From: Acanthochlamys bracteata
Taxonomy: Eukaryota > Streptophyta > Magnoliopsida > Pandanales > Velloziaceae
Length of the DNA stretch: 64,000 nt
Assembly (NCBI GenBank): GCA_019914995.1
Contig: CM034137.1
Span: 868,001-932,000 of the forward strand
Direction of reading: 5' to 3'
Positions 13,883 through 26,822 of this stretch are shown here, in pieces; position 1 is the first letter of the stretch; every line of letters starts with the position of its first letter. Below the pieces are notes generated by a model, which made no database searches, was not told where the DNA came from, and saw only the letters and a program-made list of their open reading frames with translations. The translations under genes were made by a program, and so were the position numbers.

Positions 13883-13888
13883 CACGTG
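13883..13888 (+). promoter_or_regulatory. G-box (CACGTG) upstream of GIGANTEA
   Basis: A perfect CACGTG core in the context CCCACGTGTC, 57 bp downstream of the evening element. bZIP and bHLH (PIF-type) factors bind this core. Its position beside the evening element suggests combined light and clock input. Confidence 0.55.
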
Positions 13889-14206
13889 TCGGGTTCGCAG
13901 GAGTTGGGTTGGCTGCCGTTTCTGTTTTCATATTCGGTTCGTTTTTGTTTCGGTCACTACTTTCTTTTTTAACTGTCGTGGAAGTATTGCAGCCGTTGGA
14001 TAAAGAATGGACGCGGCATGGGTGCATGGGCCATGGTTTGGCCATGATGATGTGGAGCACTAGCATGTCGAGAATTATCAAGGCCCCGTCAGCAAGAGGG
14101 AGATAAGAAAGAAGAAGCCTAGCCTTCAGAGTAATACCGTGAAGATATCCGAAGTATCTTATTTTTCTTCCACCCAAAAAACAAAAACGAGAAAAAGAAA
14201 CACGTT

Positions 14207-14214
14207 AAAAATCT
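14207..14214 (+). promoter_or_regulatory. CCA1-binding-site motif upstream of GIGANTEA
   Basis: Exact AAAAATCT, the CCA1-binding site described for LHCB promoters. It lies between the evening element and the presumed 5' leader of GIGANTEA. An 8-bp A/T-rich match is easily found by chance here, so its support comes mainly from position. Confidence 0.4.
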
Positions 14215-15094
14215 CCAAATATTTCTTCTTTTGTTGACATGACAAATCTCCAAATCTTTCTGGCAGGTTATCTCTCAACTTCCATTCTATCATTTTCTTT
14301 TTCCTAATGAAATGTTTATTGTTGAATTTTTCATAGAGGTTTTGCTGCTCTTTGTTTTTTCTAACAGATTTGAAGCATTTCTCATGATCTTTGGTAATAA
14401 AAGAGTTAGAATTTTCTGTTCTTTGCGACTCCTCTGTTTTATTGTTGTTGTTGTTGTTCTTGATGTTATTCTTTTTTTAAATTGTTTGGGTTCACTATTT
14501 GTATCCATATGCATAGAAGCTGTAAATGTTATAAAGCTACTGTTTTTTTCTTGTAAAGTTTCGATTTTTTTATGGCTTTGGCGCCTGTTTATAGATCGAG
14601 CTGTTCAATTCTGTTAGTTTTGCTTTATTTTCTGTGACTATGATGTTTATTTCTGTCAAACTGTTTGGTTTTGCATTAGTTTGAGCAGTTATGATTCTTT
14701 TTGATATTTGGTTCTAGATCTTATTGTATAATTTGGTGCGGATTAAATGAATACCACTCCCCCTTTATGAATTTGGTTATTTATTTCGATTTGTATACCT
14801 CTGCTCTCTTTCAATATGTATTTTTTTCCTGAAATGTGGAGAATCTTACCGATGAAGTAATTGAAATGTCAAGATTTGTACTTGGATTTTAAGTTTCGGA
14901 TGACTCAGTGCTTTATGGATAGCTTGATAAGTTGAGATATGTAAAGAATTGTTTCAGTGATGGCTCCAGATTAGTCTCCATGTCAGAATCAATGTGAAGC
15001 GGAACACTGCATGCGCTGTTGTAGGTGGACTGGTACTTATTTTGAGAAAATTGTTTTGGTTTTTAGTTGAAAAAATTTTAGCTAAGGTGCCTGG

Positions 15095-18000
15095 ATGTCT
15101 ACTTCCAATGAAAAATGGATCGATGGGCTTCAATACTCTACTCTTTTCTGGCCTCCGCCACAGGATGAGCAGCAGAGACAGGTATTGATACATGTTAGCA
15201 GATTAATTGTTATTTTACAACGTTGATGTTGTCTATTTCAGATCTTAAGAACGCATACAAAATTTGTGTTACTTTGTTTCTCCAGCATTCTAATTGTTTT
15301 CCTTTGTGCCTTCACTGAAATTACAAATAATTCGATATGCAAGTTTTACCAAAACTATATCTAATATTAGCTTTGTATGCTTGTGACTGCCTTTAGGTGC
15401 AAACTGCAGCCTATGTTGAGTACTTTGGACAGTTCACATCTGACGAATTCCCAGAAGATATTGCACAGGTAAGACCTTTTATCACATTCCTGATTTTGCT
15501 TTACTTAGCCAGGAATCTGCATGTTTTATAGCACACCTATTTATAAGCTTCCAGGAGCAGTAGCAGTAGCAGGAACATCAACATCATGCAGGAAAATAAT
15601 ATTGATTTCTTTTTTAATGCAGTTAATCCAGAATCATTATCCATCTAAAGAGTATCGTCTTCTGGATGACGTCTTGGGTACTGACTTGGCACTCTTGAAT
15701 ACATGATTATTTAGAGGATTATTGACATGTTTTGCCCTAATTGCAGCAAAATTCGTTCTACATCATCCAGAGCATGGCGATACTATTGTTCATCCAATTC
15801 TTTCTTGTATAATACACGGAACATTGGTGTATGACAAGGATGACCCCCCATTTAGTTCTTTCATATCATTATTCAGAAAAAGCGCAGAGGTATGTGATGC
15901 CTATTCAAAGGTTCTTGTACAATTTAGATTCTAATAGGTTGAATTTTGTTTGGGATTTTTTCAGATTTGCGACTCTCATATGAGGAACTAAGTTGCAGAT
16001 TTGTCTCATGAATTTAAGTCTAATTGTATAAGATTTTTTCTTGTGCCTCTATCTGCAGAAAGATTTCTCTGAGCAGTGGGCTTTGGCATGTGGGGAAATC
16101 CTCCGTGTATTAACGCATTACAATCGACCAATTTACATTGTCTGCAATGATAGTGGAGCAGAGCACAGTGGTGAAGGCCAACATGCTACAACCAGTAGTT
16201 CTCAGGAGGCAGAAAGCTGCTACTCACTTTCCCAAGATCAAGACCGAAGGCCTTTGCGACCCTTATCCCCTTGGATTGCAGATATATTACTTGCCGCTCC
16301 TTTGGGTATCAGAAGTGATTACTTTCGCTGGTAGGGATCATGCTATCAAGCTTTCATAATGTGATGCTTATAGAACTAAACACAATTGTGTGTCATATAA
16401 TGGACCTAGTGATATATTGATATTTTACGTACATCTTTTGGTTTCTAACCGATCTGTTACAATCTCCTTAAGAAAACTAATAACTCAATTAAAGGTTCTT
16501 TCTTGTGGGTTTCAAAGGGGATATACTTTTTATTAACAAAGCTGATACTGCTGTGTGGTTTATTAGTTTCTCTAATCAGTTGTCACGTTTCACAGGTGTG
16601 GAGGAGTCATGGGGAAATATGCTGCTGGTGGAGAGCTAAAGCCTCCAACAACTGGTCAGTGTCTGTATATGCTTGATTTAGTAAAACAAAACCGATTATT
16701 AATTTCTCATTATATTCTAATTTGTGAGCACTTCGATGGTATTCTTCAAAACAGTTATCATTCATCCTTATGTAAATGTGCGATGTCTCCCTATTGAAAC
16801 ACCTTTGTAAGTATGGGTGTGGTCTTTTACAAAGTTCCGGCCTCTGATACAAAAAGCACTAGTTTGTAAACTGGAATGATGTTGTGAGTTGATGCTGGTG
16901 AGAGTATTAAAAAATGATCATTTATTACTTCCTTATTGGCTTCACTCAAGATATAGTTCACACACAGCACAATAAGCAACAGCTTGAGAGGATTCATGTA
17001 GCCTCCCCACTAATGGGATAATACTTGAATGTTGTCAATATAGAAAGTTGACACTATACTTCTCGTATTGCCTCTTAAGTCAGACTCTAATCCAAATGAC
17101 ATGCAATCTTGTTGAAATCTCATTCATTAGTTCTCCTTTCACTATTTGATCTTAGGTACTTACTTTGGTTCCCATGTTTTACACCTGTGTAATTCATTTT
17201 TTGCAAGCAAAAAGTATGCATGCTGAGTTAGACAGGAGGCCCTTTGACTTAGAAGTGAGTCACATACTGACGAAAAGATTGTATGGACTTGTGTAGGAAG
17301 ATGGACACTCTATTATGCAACCCGCTAACATGTCCATTTAGTAAAATTCTATGTGAAATTTAAATAACTCTGATGTTTTACTGTTTACAAAAAACTGTTA
17401 CATACTAATATGCATAGAGGAAGACCGAAAAAGTATTGGATGGAATTAATAAAACCTTTCTTTTAAAACTCCAATGAAGGGTATGGATTTCAATAGAGTG
17501 GAATGGCACATGACAAACTATGTAACTGACTGCATCCAGGCAAACCTTTTGTTGCTGTTAGTGTTGTTTTGTTAATATTGGCACAAGAGCATCAGTCTTG
17601 CGTTCTGTAGTTCGCTTTCTTGTAGACTAAGTTAATTTTACCTCCTTATATCTGCTTTCCTCCTTTAATATCTTGGGAATTATTAACTTCTTGTACAATT
17701 TTAACTTTCTTTTAATTGCCTTCAAGATGTATCCATATGTGCTTGGTGAATTTCTCTACAATCACTCTGTCATAATGGATGAGTTTGTCTATTGTCAAGC
17801 TTGTAATCGTAGATCTGGAAAACGTCCTCAACTTATGCCCTCCACTCCAAGATGGGCTGTCGCTAATGGAGCTGGTGTTATTTTAAGTGTTTGTGATGAG
17901 GAAGTTGCTCGTTATGAAACTGCAAACTTGACAGCAGCAGCTGTTCCTGCCCTTTTACTACCACCACCCACAACTCCCTTAGATGAACATTTAGTGGCAG

Positions 18001-21000
18001 GGCTTCCTGCCCTTGAGCCATATGCTCGTCTATTTCATCGGTGATCATCTAAACTTTTCCTTTGATCATGAGTGTACATAAATTCGTCTTAACTAATTGT
18101 ATGCTTTTGGTCAGTTATTATGCGATTGCCACGCCAAGTGCCACGCAGAGACTTCTCCTTGGGCTTCTTGAGGCACCGCCATCATGGGCCCCTGATGCAC
18201 TTGATGCTGCCGTACAACTAGTTGAACTTCTTCGAGCAGCGGAGGATTATGCATCTGGCATGAGGGTATGAGTGGTTGTGACACATGTTCGGTGTTCTCT
18301 TTCAGTATACCAAGGAGTACTTTCTCTATCTAGTGATCTGATCATCTTTTTGGTTTATAAGATAGAACTGTTTTCCAATTGAATAGTCAGCAAGAATATC
18401 CATGGAACTCTTCTAGGCATGAAGCTTATTTAGCTATATTCCTATGTAATGCTCATAACTGAAAAGATAGTTGGCATAAATGCAATTAAGATTTTTAAAC
18501 TAATCCTAAGACATTTCCTTTTGTGTAGCTCCCAAGAAATTGGATGCATCTACATTTTCTGCGGGCAATTGGCATTGCAATGTCCATGAGAGCCGGTATT
18601 GCTGCTGATTCTGCAGCTGCTTTGTTATTCCGCATACTTTCACAACCTGCACTGCTATTTCCTCCATTGCGTCATGCTGAAGGGGTTGAAGTGCAACATG
18701 AACCATTAGGTGGTTATATATCATCTTACAAGAAGCAGGTATTTCAAAAGATTTTACGAAATTGTATTACTTTTTCTCTTAAAGTGATAGTCATGCACAA
18801 CTGAATTCTTCTTGAATGCTGATTGCGTCTAAGTTCATCTGGCTCTATTAGATTATAAATGCTGACAGACCTGTTTGTGTATTTACTAACATGCGTAATG
18901 CTTATCACTCTAATATGCAGCTAGAACTCCCTGCTGCAGAAGCTACAATAGAAGCTACTGCACAAGGCATTGCTTCATTGCTATGTGCCCATGGCCCTGA
19001 TGTCGAATGGCGAATCTGTACTATTTGGGAAGCAGCTTATGGACTTCTTCCGCTGAGCTCCTCAGCTGTTGATTTACCTGAAATAGTAGTCGCAACACCT
19101 CTGCAGCCTCCTGCTTTATGTTGGATCTTGTACTTACCATTGCTCAAGGTTCTGGAATACTTACCTCAAGGAAGTCCTTCTGAAGCCTGTCTTATGAGAA
19201 TATTTGTTGCGACAGTGGAAGCTATTTTAAGGAGAACTTTTCCACCAGAATCATCTGTGGAGCAAACCAGAAAAGTGAAACGTTATAGTGGTGTCTGGTC
19301 TTCCACTAAAAATTTGGCAGTGGCTGAACTCCGTACCATGATTCATTCCCTTTTTGTGGAATCATGTGCGTCAATGGATCTTGCCTCTCGCTTGCTGTTT
19401 GTTATACTGACTGTCTCTGTCAGCTATGAAGCATTGCCTAATGGAAGCAAGAGACCAACTGGCAATGGAAATCATCCATTGAATAAAACGGTTGAGGAAC
19501 AGGAGACAACTAATGGGAAGTCTGCTCGTAGGACCAGTAAGAAAAGGCATGGACCTGTTGCAACTTTTGATTCATATGTTCTAGCTGCTGTATGTGCTTT
19601 GGCTTATGAGTTACAGTTGTTTCCCTTGCTTAAAAAGAATGGTACCCACTTAGATACTAAAGACTCTACAATTGCGGCAAAGGATGCTAGAATGGATGGA
19701 TTGAAGAATGGGTCAGAGAATGGTACAGGTAGTGCAATTTCTCATACTCGTAGAATCCTAGGAATTCTTGAAGCTCTTTTCTCTTTGAAGCCATCATCTG
19801 TTGGAACCTCTTGGAGTTATAGCTCGAACGAAATAGTTGCAGCAGCAATGGTTGCCGCCCATGTATCTGAGCTGTTTGAAAAGTCAAAGGCATGCATGAA
19901 TGCTCTTTCAGTTCTCATGCGATGCAAATTGGATATCGAGATCTCAACGAGAGCATCTTCTCTTTATCATCTTATTGACATACATGGCAAGAATGTCGCC
20001 TCAATAATTCACAAGGCGGAATCTTTTGAGGCGCACCTTGTGGGTGGAACTCCTCCAAGCAGTAGTACCCATCTACCTGAGAACTCCTCATCTGTCTCAG
20101 CTGATGGTGATTCTTCTGGACAAATCTTGAAGTCTGTGAAAGCTAAACTGCTAAATGATGCTATGCTCAGCACATCAGGCAAAAATATTCGAAGCTTGCA
20201 AGTGGACGCAACAGATTTAGCAAATTTTCTTACTATGGATCAGAACATTGGCTATAACAATACGGCACAAGCTCTTATGAAATCTGTACTTGCTGAAAAG
20301 CAGGAGCTATGTTTCTCAGTTGTTTCATTGTTGTGGCATAAGTTGATTGTATCACCAGAAACACAAATGAGCACTGAAGGAATGTCTGCGCAGCAGGGTT
20401 GGCGAATGGTACTTCAACTCTTTCTTTTTCTATAAATTCCTTCTATTTGATTGGTTTATTTGATTTCCTTTTTTGTTCTCACTACCTACATAATGGTATT
20501 ATCTTTCAAGAAATTCTGATAACCTTAGTGATGAACAAAGAGAAACCGAAATATCAAACTGCATGAATTACATCCATGAGTACCCTGTTTCTGTTCAGGA
20601 ATCTGTTGTCTCAATAAGATTTGCTCAGACAATCCCAATTTACAATCTTTTTATAATGTTCAGGTGGTTGATGCCCTCTGTGATATTGTTTCAGCATCAC
20701 CGACAAAAGCATCAACAGCAGTCGTCCTTCAGGTCTAAAACTCGTAAACTTAACTTCCCTTCTTATAATTGAATAAATATCACACCTTAGACTTCTTTGC
20801 AGTAGCTTCAAATTTTGAGTTTCTGTGTTTCTTTTTGTTCTTGGCAGGCAGAAAGGGATTTGCAACCCTGGATTGCAAGAGATGATGATAAAGGTCAGAA
20901 AATGTGGAGAATCAACCAGCGGATTGTCAAATTAATTGTGGAACTGATGAGGAATCGTGAAAGCCCAGAGACATTGATGATTCTGGCAAGTGCTTCAGAT

Positions 21001-21719
21001 CTTCTTCTTCGCGCGACTGATGGAATGCTTGTCGATGGAGAGGCATGCACTTTACCTCAACTAGAGGTAATATCCACTTCATCATGGATTTAATTTAGTT
21101 ACTGTTATTTGCTTGCAGTCCTTTGATGCCTAAGATTTAACTGAATCAAATATTAGGCCTTGGTTGTTTATTCACTGACTGCGTTCCTTATTATTTTTAT
21201 TTCTGATATTATGTTTACGGTCAGCTCTTGGAAGTAACAGCTAGATCCATTCAGCTAGTCATCAACTGGGGAGAATCAGGTTTTGCAGTTGCTGACGGCA
21301 TCTCAAACTTGCTGAAGGTATATATCCCTTCCTTTCACTTTCCACCTGATAGGATGCATTGATGGTTGAGGATTAGCAATTTTTATCTTAACCTGATAAA
21401 CATCTCTCATGTGCAGTGCCGTTTATCAGCTACGGTTCGTTGTCTTTCACATCCAAGTGCCCACGTGCGCGCACTCAGCACATCCATTCTTCGAGACCTC
21501 ATACACAGCTGCCCATCCAAGTACAGCAGCCTTGTGCATAGGGATAAGAAACCTATTTATGATCCGCCTTACCAGTGCCTCAATATGGGCTCCATTGATT
21601 GGCAAGCAGATATCAACAAGTGCATGCAATGGGAAGCCCACAGCAGACTTGCAACAGGATTGCCTCTTACTTTCCTGGATGCCGCAGCCAAAGAACTCTT
21701 CTGTCCTATCTCATGCTAG
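15095..21719 (+). CDS. GI: GIGANTEA, circadian clock and flowering-time protein (14 coding exons)
   Basis: Full-length GIGANTEA, a nucleo-cytoplasmic scaffold that works with FKF1/ZTL blue-light F-box proteins and HSP90 in the clock, photoperiodic flowering and salt response. Exons: 15095-15181, 15397-15468, 15623-15677, 15747-15889, 16059-16330, 16596-16654, 17800-18040, 18115-18265, 18529-18738, 18921-20408, 20664-20732, 20848-21066, 21225-21317, 21417-21719; 3462 nt, 1153 aa, close to the 1173 aa of Arabidopsis GI. The start (MSTSNEKWIDGLQ) follows an in-frame TAA 12 bp upstream. Highly conserved blocks include AYVEYFGQFTSDEFP, FVLHHPEHGDT, PLRPLSPWIADILLAAPLGI, QLMPSTPRWAVANGAGV and AQQGWR. 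The long exon 10 encodes residues about 431-925. Intron 6 (16655-17799) is the longest. No frame lesion was seen. The leader (about 14280-15094) has a TTG microsatellite near 14443 and probably an intron. Confidence 0.97.
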
Positions 21720-22789
21720 TACTTTGTCAACCAATATGAACACCATTGCCTTTGTGCATAATGTTCAGATATGTCGAACATAGGGGGTTCTAATTTGCCA
21801 AGTACGTTAATATCTCTTACCACTGTCATCTCATTTTACGAATTCGATGGCAGTCGTAAACTTGTATTCTTTGAGGTGTGACTACATTGACTGCTCCAAG
21901 GAAGGAACAATTAAGATTTAATCACATCAGATGATGATCAGCTAAGCTATGGAAGGGAGACGGGGGAAATATTTTCCAGATTGCTTGTTGATTGCATGAC
22001 TTACGAATGCCTTTGCTTCATATTTCACCTTAGAGATTGCAGTTTTCTGATGTCATCTCAGCAGTTGATAGGTAGGTAACAATTTGGAAGCGCTCTTCAC
22101 TGATCTATGGAACTTAAGGCTGATGAATGCACCTGCTCAGAAAGAAGAACATCTACACTTAAACCAAACACACCTTTAACAAAAACATACCATTGACGAA
22201 ATTCAAAAGAAATATAGAGCAAATGAATGCAGACTGCTTGCATTCATTTTCCAAAGAGCATACATGATTTTGATCCTGGTCAAATTTCAGAGACTGGTAC
22301 AGTTGCAATATTTCATCCGTACAATCGAATAGATAGCTACTACATTCACTCACCATAACCCATAATCTTCTCTTCAGTTCAAGCACATGATCCCACATGT
22401 CTTAAACATAGAAAAGACCATACAACTCTCACACTGACAGGCAGCCTTCAGCTGTCTTAAGCAGAGCAAGCCAACAGACTTTACCAACATTGCATTCTTG
22501 CCATTTCCTAGTTTGTACTCTATACCATGGCCATCAACAAGACCACTAATCATAACATTCACTTCACATCATGAACTAATTAGTTGCTGGAGCAAATCGA
22601 GCTAGGTAAAAGGTAACGAATTGTTGAAGCTCCAACTCGCTTGCAGCAAAGGACTTTTAAGGAATGGAGATTTCAAGAGCCACTCACCTCAATAACATTC
22701 ATTAGAAGGCTATCTGAATGCATATCCATTACCAAAAACTTGTTCACAGCAAGAACTTTAGAAAAAGGGGAATTCAGGAAACAGTCACC
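21720..22789. other. Convergent 3' region between GIGANTEA and the next minus-strand gene
   Basis: This contains the 3' UTR of GIGANTEA and the 3' UTR of the minus-strand gene that ends at 22790. No additional reading frame is supported. The right part holds one arm of a local duplication (22638-22732) described separately. Confidence 0.5.
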
Positions 22790-22834
22790 TCAATTAGAAT
22801 CATGGACAGGACTGTCTGAATACATATCCATTAC
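22638..22834. repeat. Tandem duplication covering the 3' end of the minus-strand gene
   Basis: The segments 22638-22732 and 22740-22834 are diverged direct copies of about 95 bp, by eye roughly 70% identical. Read on the minus strand, both contain TAATGGATATG then ATTCAGA and, about 35 bp on, ATTGAGGTGA. The right copy encodes the final residues and stop codon of the gene; the left copy lies just beyond the stop. Confidence 0.7.
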
Positions 22835-25345
22835 TGTATCATTGGAGCTTAGTGAATTGGCTTCCCTGTTCTGGTAAGCAGAATTCATTTCTTGGCTCCT
22901 AGTTGGAGGTGACGCGCCACTTGAATAATATTCACCACCCTGTGCCAAGTGATAAGGCTGAAGGCTGTGGCGAACAGGACTGGAAAGAGCATTTGAGAAC
23001 ACAGAGTTCTTTACATGCTCCAGATGGCCTGTTCTAGGGGTAAATCCTATTGCTGATTGACCATGCATCTCAGATGAGCTTTGCACGCCAGTGTTCGTGC
23101 AGTAAGTGCTAAAGTTGGGCTGATGTGGAAATTGCGACCTAGGAGACATTGACGGGTCCTCTCCTCCACATTCAAGTTCATTCTGCAGCGGTAAAAACAG
23201 TTCGTCAAATCCAAGTTGGATAATATTCCATTTGTAGCATCTCATTATAAGAAGATAAAATATAAGCCATGATTACACATTTAGGAATGATATAAACTCA
23301 ATCTACCATTAGCCTAGATAAAATTCATATCTAATGATTTTATCCATATATTGAGTAATAAAAAATCATTTCATGCTCATATGTGAAGAAATAAGACGAA
23401 AACAAATGAAGATAGAGTATTGACTTTCATGTCAGAATCAGCTTCTTGAACAAAAACTACCTTTCATGCATGCTCAATAAATAGGAAATGGTGATCTTAA
23501 TGCGTCCTTTATAATTAGTCCATGACACAAAAGAAGAGCGTACTTTCGGCAAACAAAAAGTTTTAAGTTGGAAAATCAGAAACTCCGTATTGGACCCATC
23601 AGTTTCCATATACTTTCTTCTAACACTCGATAATGTTGCCTATACATGAGTGTTTACCAACCTAAACCTATCAAATTCCAAAGAGAAGGCAACAAAAATC
23701 TTGATAAGCTTCTGTTGCAGTACAAGGAAGTACCAACACAAAGATCTCCAAAATGAGATACGCTCATTGCATATATAGGGAAACTAACTAATAGCGAAAT
23801 GAAAAGCAATAAATAAATAAATAAAGCAAATATACAATGTCTACAACTCTACATGTCTTAGATCATAGTGGAATGCTGTCTGGGAAACATTTTGTTTTGG
23901 ACAAGAAAGACATGAAGACAAATGTTTGTTGGGGCCAAGGACAAGCGCAGCAAATGCAAATCATAAGATTTATGAGTAAAAATGATAAACAATAACCTGT
24001 ATCTGGCCCACAATATCAGCCACTGTCACTCTTGAGCCTGTTTCATCTTGCCCTATAATCCATTGATAAAGCTTCTCCTGCATAGAGCAAAGAGAGCTAC
24101 ACCATTAGTCAATATAGTAAAATTGTATGAAATCATCAGAAATTTAGAGGCGTGCCTCATTAGAAATCTAAACAATACTAATCAAAAGCCATTGCGTCAA
24201 GTGGAAGAAAAGTATGAGTTACAGTACAACTATGGCATGATGAGAAGCACGGGACCCTTACAACCCAAAAATTGCAATAATGTGACAACACTTGAAAGAT
24301 CGTGTGAACGTACCCCTTACTCATAGCAACAGCGCAGAAGAGTAAGTAGCAACTTAACTAGATGGCTATGGTTTTAACTTTTCAGTCCTTTATATATTTA
24401 CTCGCTAAAGTCAAGCTTCTATGTTTATACGCACAACAAGCTCACCAATTATAAAGAAAGTTCTGGACTTCTGGTTGTTAGTTCTCATCTTGCACTTCCT
24501 CTTTCAAATTTTATAAACCATAAGGGAGAGCAGCCTAGTATTTAGAGCTAAATCCAAGGACAAAAAGCAAACTTGCGGTATATCCATGTATCAAGTAAAT
24601 CATGTATCTAGTTGCCTTGGGAAGTGCTGCCAATTTAAATTGTTAAGTTAAATAGACTCTAGAAGTGCTGCCAACACCGTGACTCTTACGCTTAAGCAAC
24701 GAATTCAAAACACTCCGGTAACACAACCAGAAACACAAAGTAAACGATCTCATTTGGGGGGAACAAAACCATTGACGTCAAGAAAACTAAAAGTGAAGCC
24801 GCAAAGCCCACTGTTACAAGTAAACTTATTTGATGGCAACTCATCTCCCACCCAGATCCAACAAACAAACGAAAACAACAAGCAGGGTGAAAATGAAACA
24901 AAATCCTAAAGTTCCTATTCAAATATCTAATACAAAACAATCAATCATTTTCATCTGGGCACCATAAATTTTATCCCCCCCAAAAAAAATTCTTTTTTAG
25001 TAAATAAAAGTCAGACAACAAAAAACAAACAGAAGAAATCACTGAAGAAGCTAACTGTAATCAGAACCTTGGCTTCTAACGAGTTCAATCAGACCTTCCA
25101 AGATCCAAATTTTCCCAAAAACTCAAAATCAAGTCTTTCATGAAAAAAAAAACAATAAATAAATAAGATCGAAAGCAAGAAATTACGAGTGAATTCCGTT
25201 CGCCAGCATGGAAGGCAGCCTTCTGGTGGGCCGTAGCCTGTGTGTAAAGCTGCGACAAAGCGTTGGCTGCTCCACGAAAACTGGAGTACATCGTTCTCTC
25301 CACTTCTTCCAATCCCTTCGCATCACACTTTCGTTTCTTCGTCAT
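22790..25345 (-). CDS. Plant-specific protein of unknown function, 210 aa (3 coding exons)
   Basis: Exons (minus): 25345-25187, 24077-23997, 23182-22790; 633 nt, 210 aa. The conserved core is MYSSFRGAANALSQLYTQA, then HQKAAFHAGERNSLEKLYQWI, then SRVTVADIVGQIQNELECGG. This belongs to a small plant family often labelled in databases 'holocarboxylase synthetase-like' or 'nuclear receptor family 2 group C-like'. I see no biotin-ligase motif and regard those names as unsupported. The first 80 residues are predicted helical. The C-terminal 130 residues are Ser/Pro/Asn-rich and likely disordered. An upstream ATG in the same frame (25402) exists, but the ATG at 25345 follows a typical leader (AAATTAGGGTTTGGGGG) and fits family length. 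The last exon overlaps a local duplication. Confidence 0.85.
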
Positions 25346-26822
25346 CCCCCAAACCCTAATTTCAATTTCTTTCTCTGGTTTTCTTTCTATGAACAACAAC
25401 AACCAAGTAGAAGAACGAAGAAAATGGAAACAGAGAGAAGAAAGATGGACGAGAACAAAACGAGTAATCTTGGTGTTTGGTGGGTTTGTTTTGTAGTGTT
25501 CTTAAATTGAATTCGTAACGAAAGTGGAGAACAGACGGCACGGGCCCGCCCATGTACTCTAAAGAGCCCAGTATTGGCCTATTAAAGGTATATAGGCTTC
25601 GTGGGCTTAAATAGTTGAGCTTAGTGGCCTGTAAGGCAAAATGAATGTGGATACTACAGAACGTGGTACGGTCTAACTTCAGGTCAAGCGCATTCTAGTA
25701 ATTAAAATTTTAAAAGATAAAGAAAAAGAAATAAACAAATTCAATGAGGACAGACGACAAAAAGCAAAGCAAGAAAAAAGCCACTAGCGGCCAGCGCAAC
25801 TCATTATGCATTTCATTTTCCAAACATTTTGGCAGCGCTCCGTTGCCGGTTTCCACATTTCCTCTCAAACTCGAAGGCTTTAGATCTGTTCTTGCTTTTT
25901 CTCGTCACAAGCTTTAGTGAATTTGTTGGTACGTAGATTGGTTAGATTGGTACATGTTGAAGGAAATCACTTGCTTTAATTTGTTTTGTTTTTTCTTTTT
26001 TTTGGGTTGAATTGTGTTAGTACTAAAGTGTTCAGGAACACTTGTTTAGTTTCGTGCTCCAAGTTTTATATTGATTGCAGGATAGCAAATGCATGTCAGA
26101 GTTTTAAATGTAGAATTGAGTAAACTTGTGTTCTGATCTAGTTATTAGTTGTTCATGTTTTGGTCTTTGATCCGGAGATCTGATTATTTTTCATTTGAAT
26201 TGTTTGCTTGATCTTAATTCCATATGTATATCAGATTTGTGAGTTGTGTTCCGAGAAGCTCTTTTTGAGCTTAATGAAAAATAAATAGGAGTGTTAATAG
26301 ATTGTTGACCTTCTCGAGCAGTTAGATTGCCTAGTTATCCTTATGAAGCTGAAATTTGTGTTGCTTTTTGAGGCTTTTAGCAAAGTTGTGGACGTGATAT
26401 CTTAGTAGAATTAATTCTGACAGATGTGTCTTTTCTTCTGTCATGCCTTTGCTTCTGATGATTGCTGAATGGTCGGTATGCTACGATAAGAAGAATTAAC
26501 AAGGAAGATTTATGTTTCACGGGTTGTTGTTCCTAAATGAAGATCTGTTCTAGAAGCTCTAGATCGAAGTATTATAGTTATAAATATGAGTGAATTAGCT
26601 CGTCCAATGAACTATTTACAATGCTATTACATTTCATCTCTTGCATTACAGAAATTCATGCGAGCTCACCCATAATATCCACCGTAGCATAAGCATTCAT
26701 TATTCTCTTTTTCTTTGTAGCCCCCATCATTACAAGTTATAGTTGATTGGAACTGCCTGAATTTGGAGAGGACGCTTGCTTTGGAGATAGTTTTTTCACT
26801 GGATTCTGCATAATCATCTACT
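25346..26822. promoter_or_regulatory. Divergent promoter and long 5' leader/intron region
   Basis: The minus-strand gene starting at 25345 and the plus-strand gene starting at 26823 point away from each other. The plus-strand leader probably begins near 25800-25930 (CT-rich stretch) and contains a 5'-UTR intron before the ATG. The shared promoter would then be only about 400-450 bp. The leader exon limits are inferred and there is no coding sequence here. Confidence 0.4.

Noticed and set aside
13872-14177. 101-codon minus-strand frame upstream of GIGANTEA
   Set aside because: It overlaps the promoter motifs of GI, has no family resemblance, and reads through low-complexity TTN-rich sequence.
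14312-14617. 101-codon hydrophobic plus-strand frame
   Set aside because: It lies in the GI 5' leader/intron region; the T-rich composition produces Phe/Leu/Val codons automatically.
19687-19893. Antisense frame inside GIGANTEA exon 10
   Set aside because: Shadow of the strongly conserved sense frame.
22790-25345. The label 'holocarboxylase synthetase' for this gene
   Set aside because: No biotin-ligase catalytic motif (GRGRxG-type) or matching length; kept as unknown.
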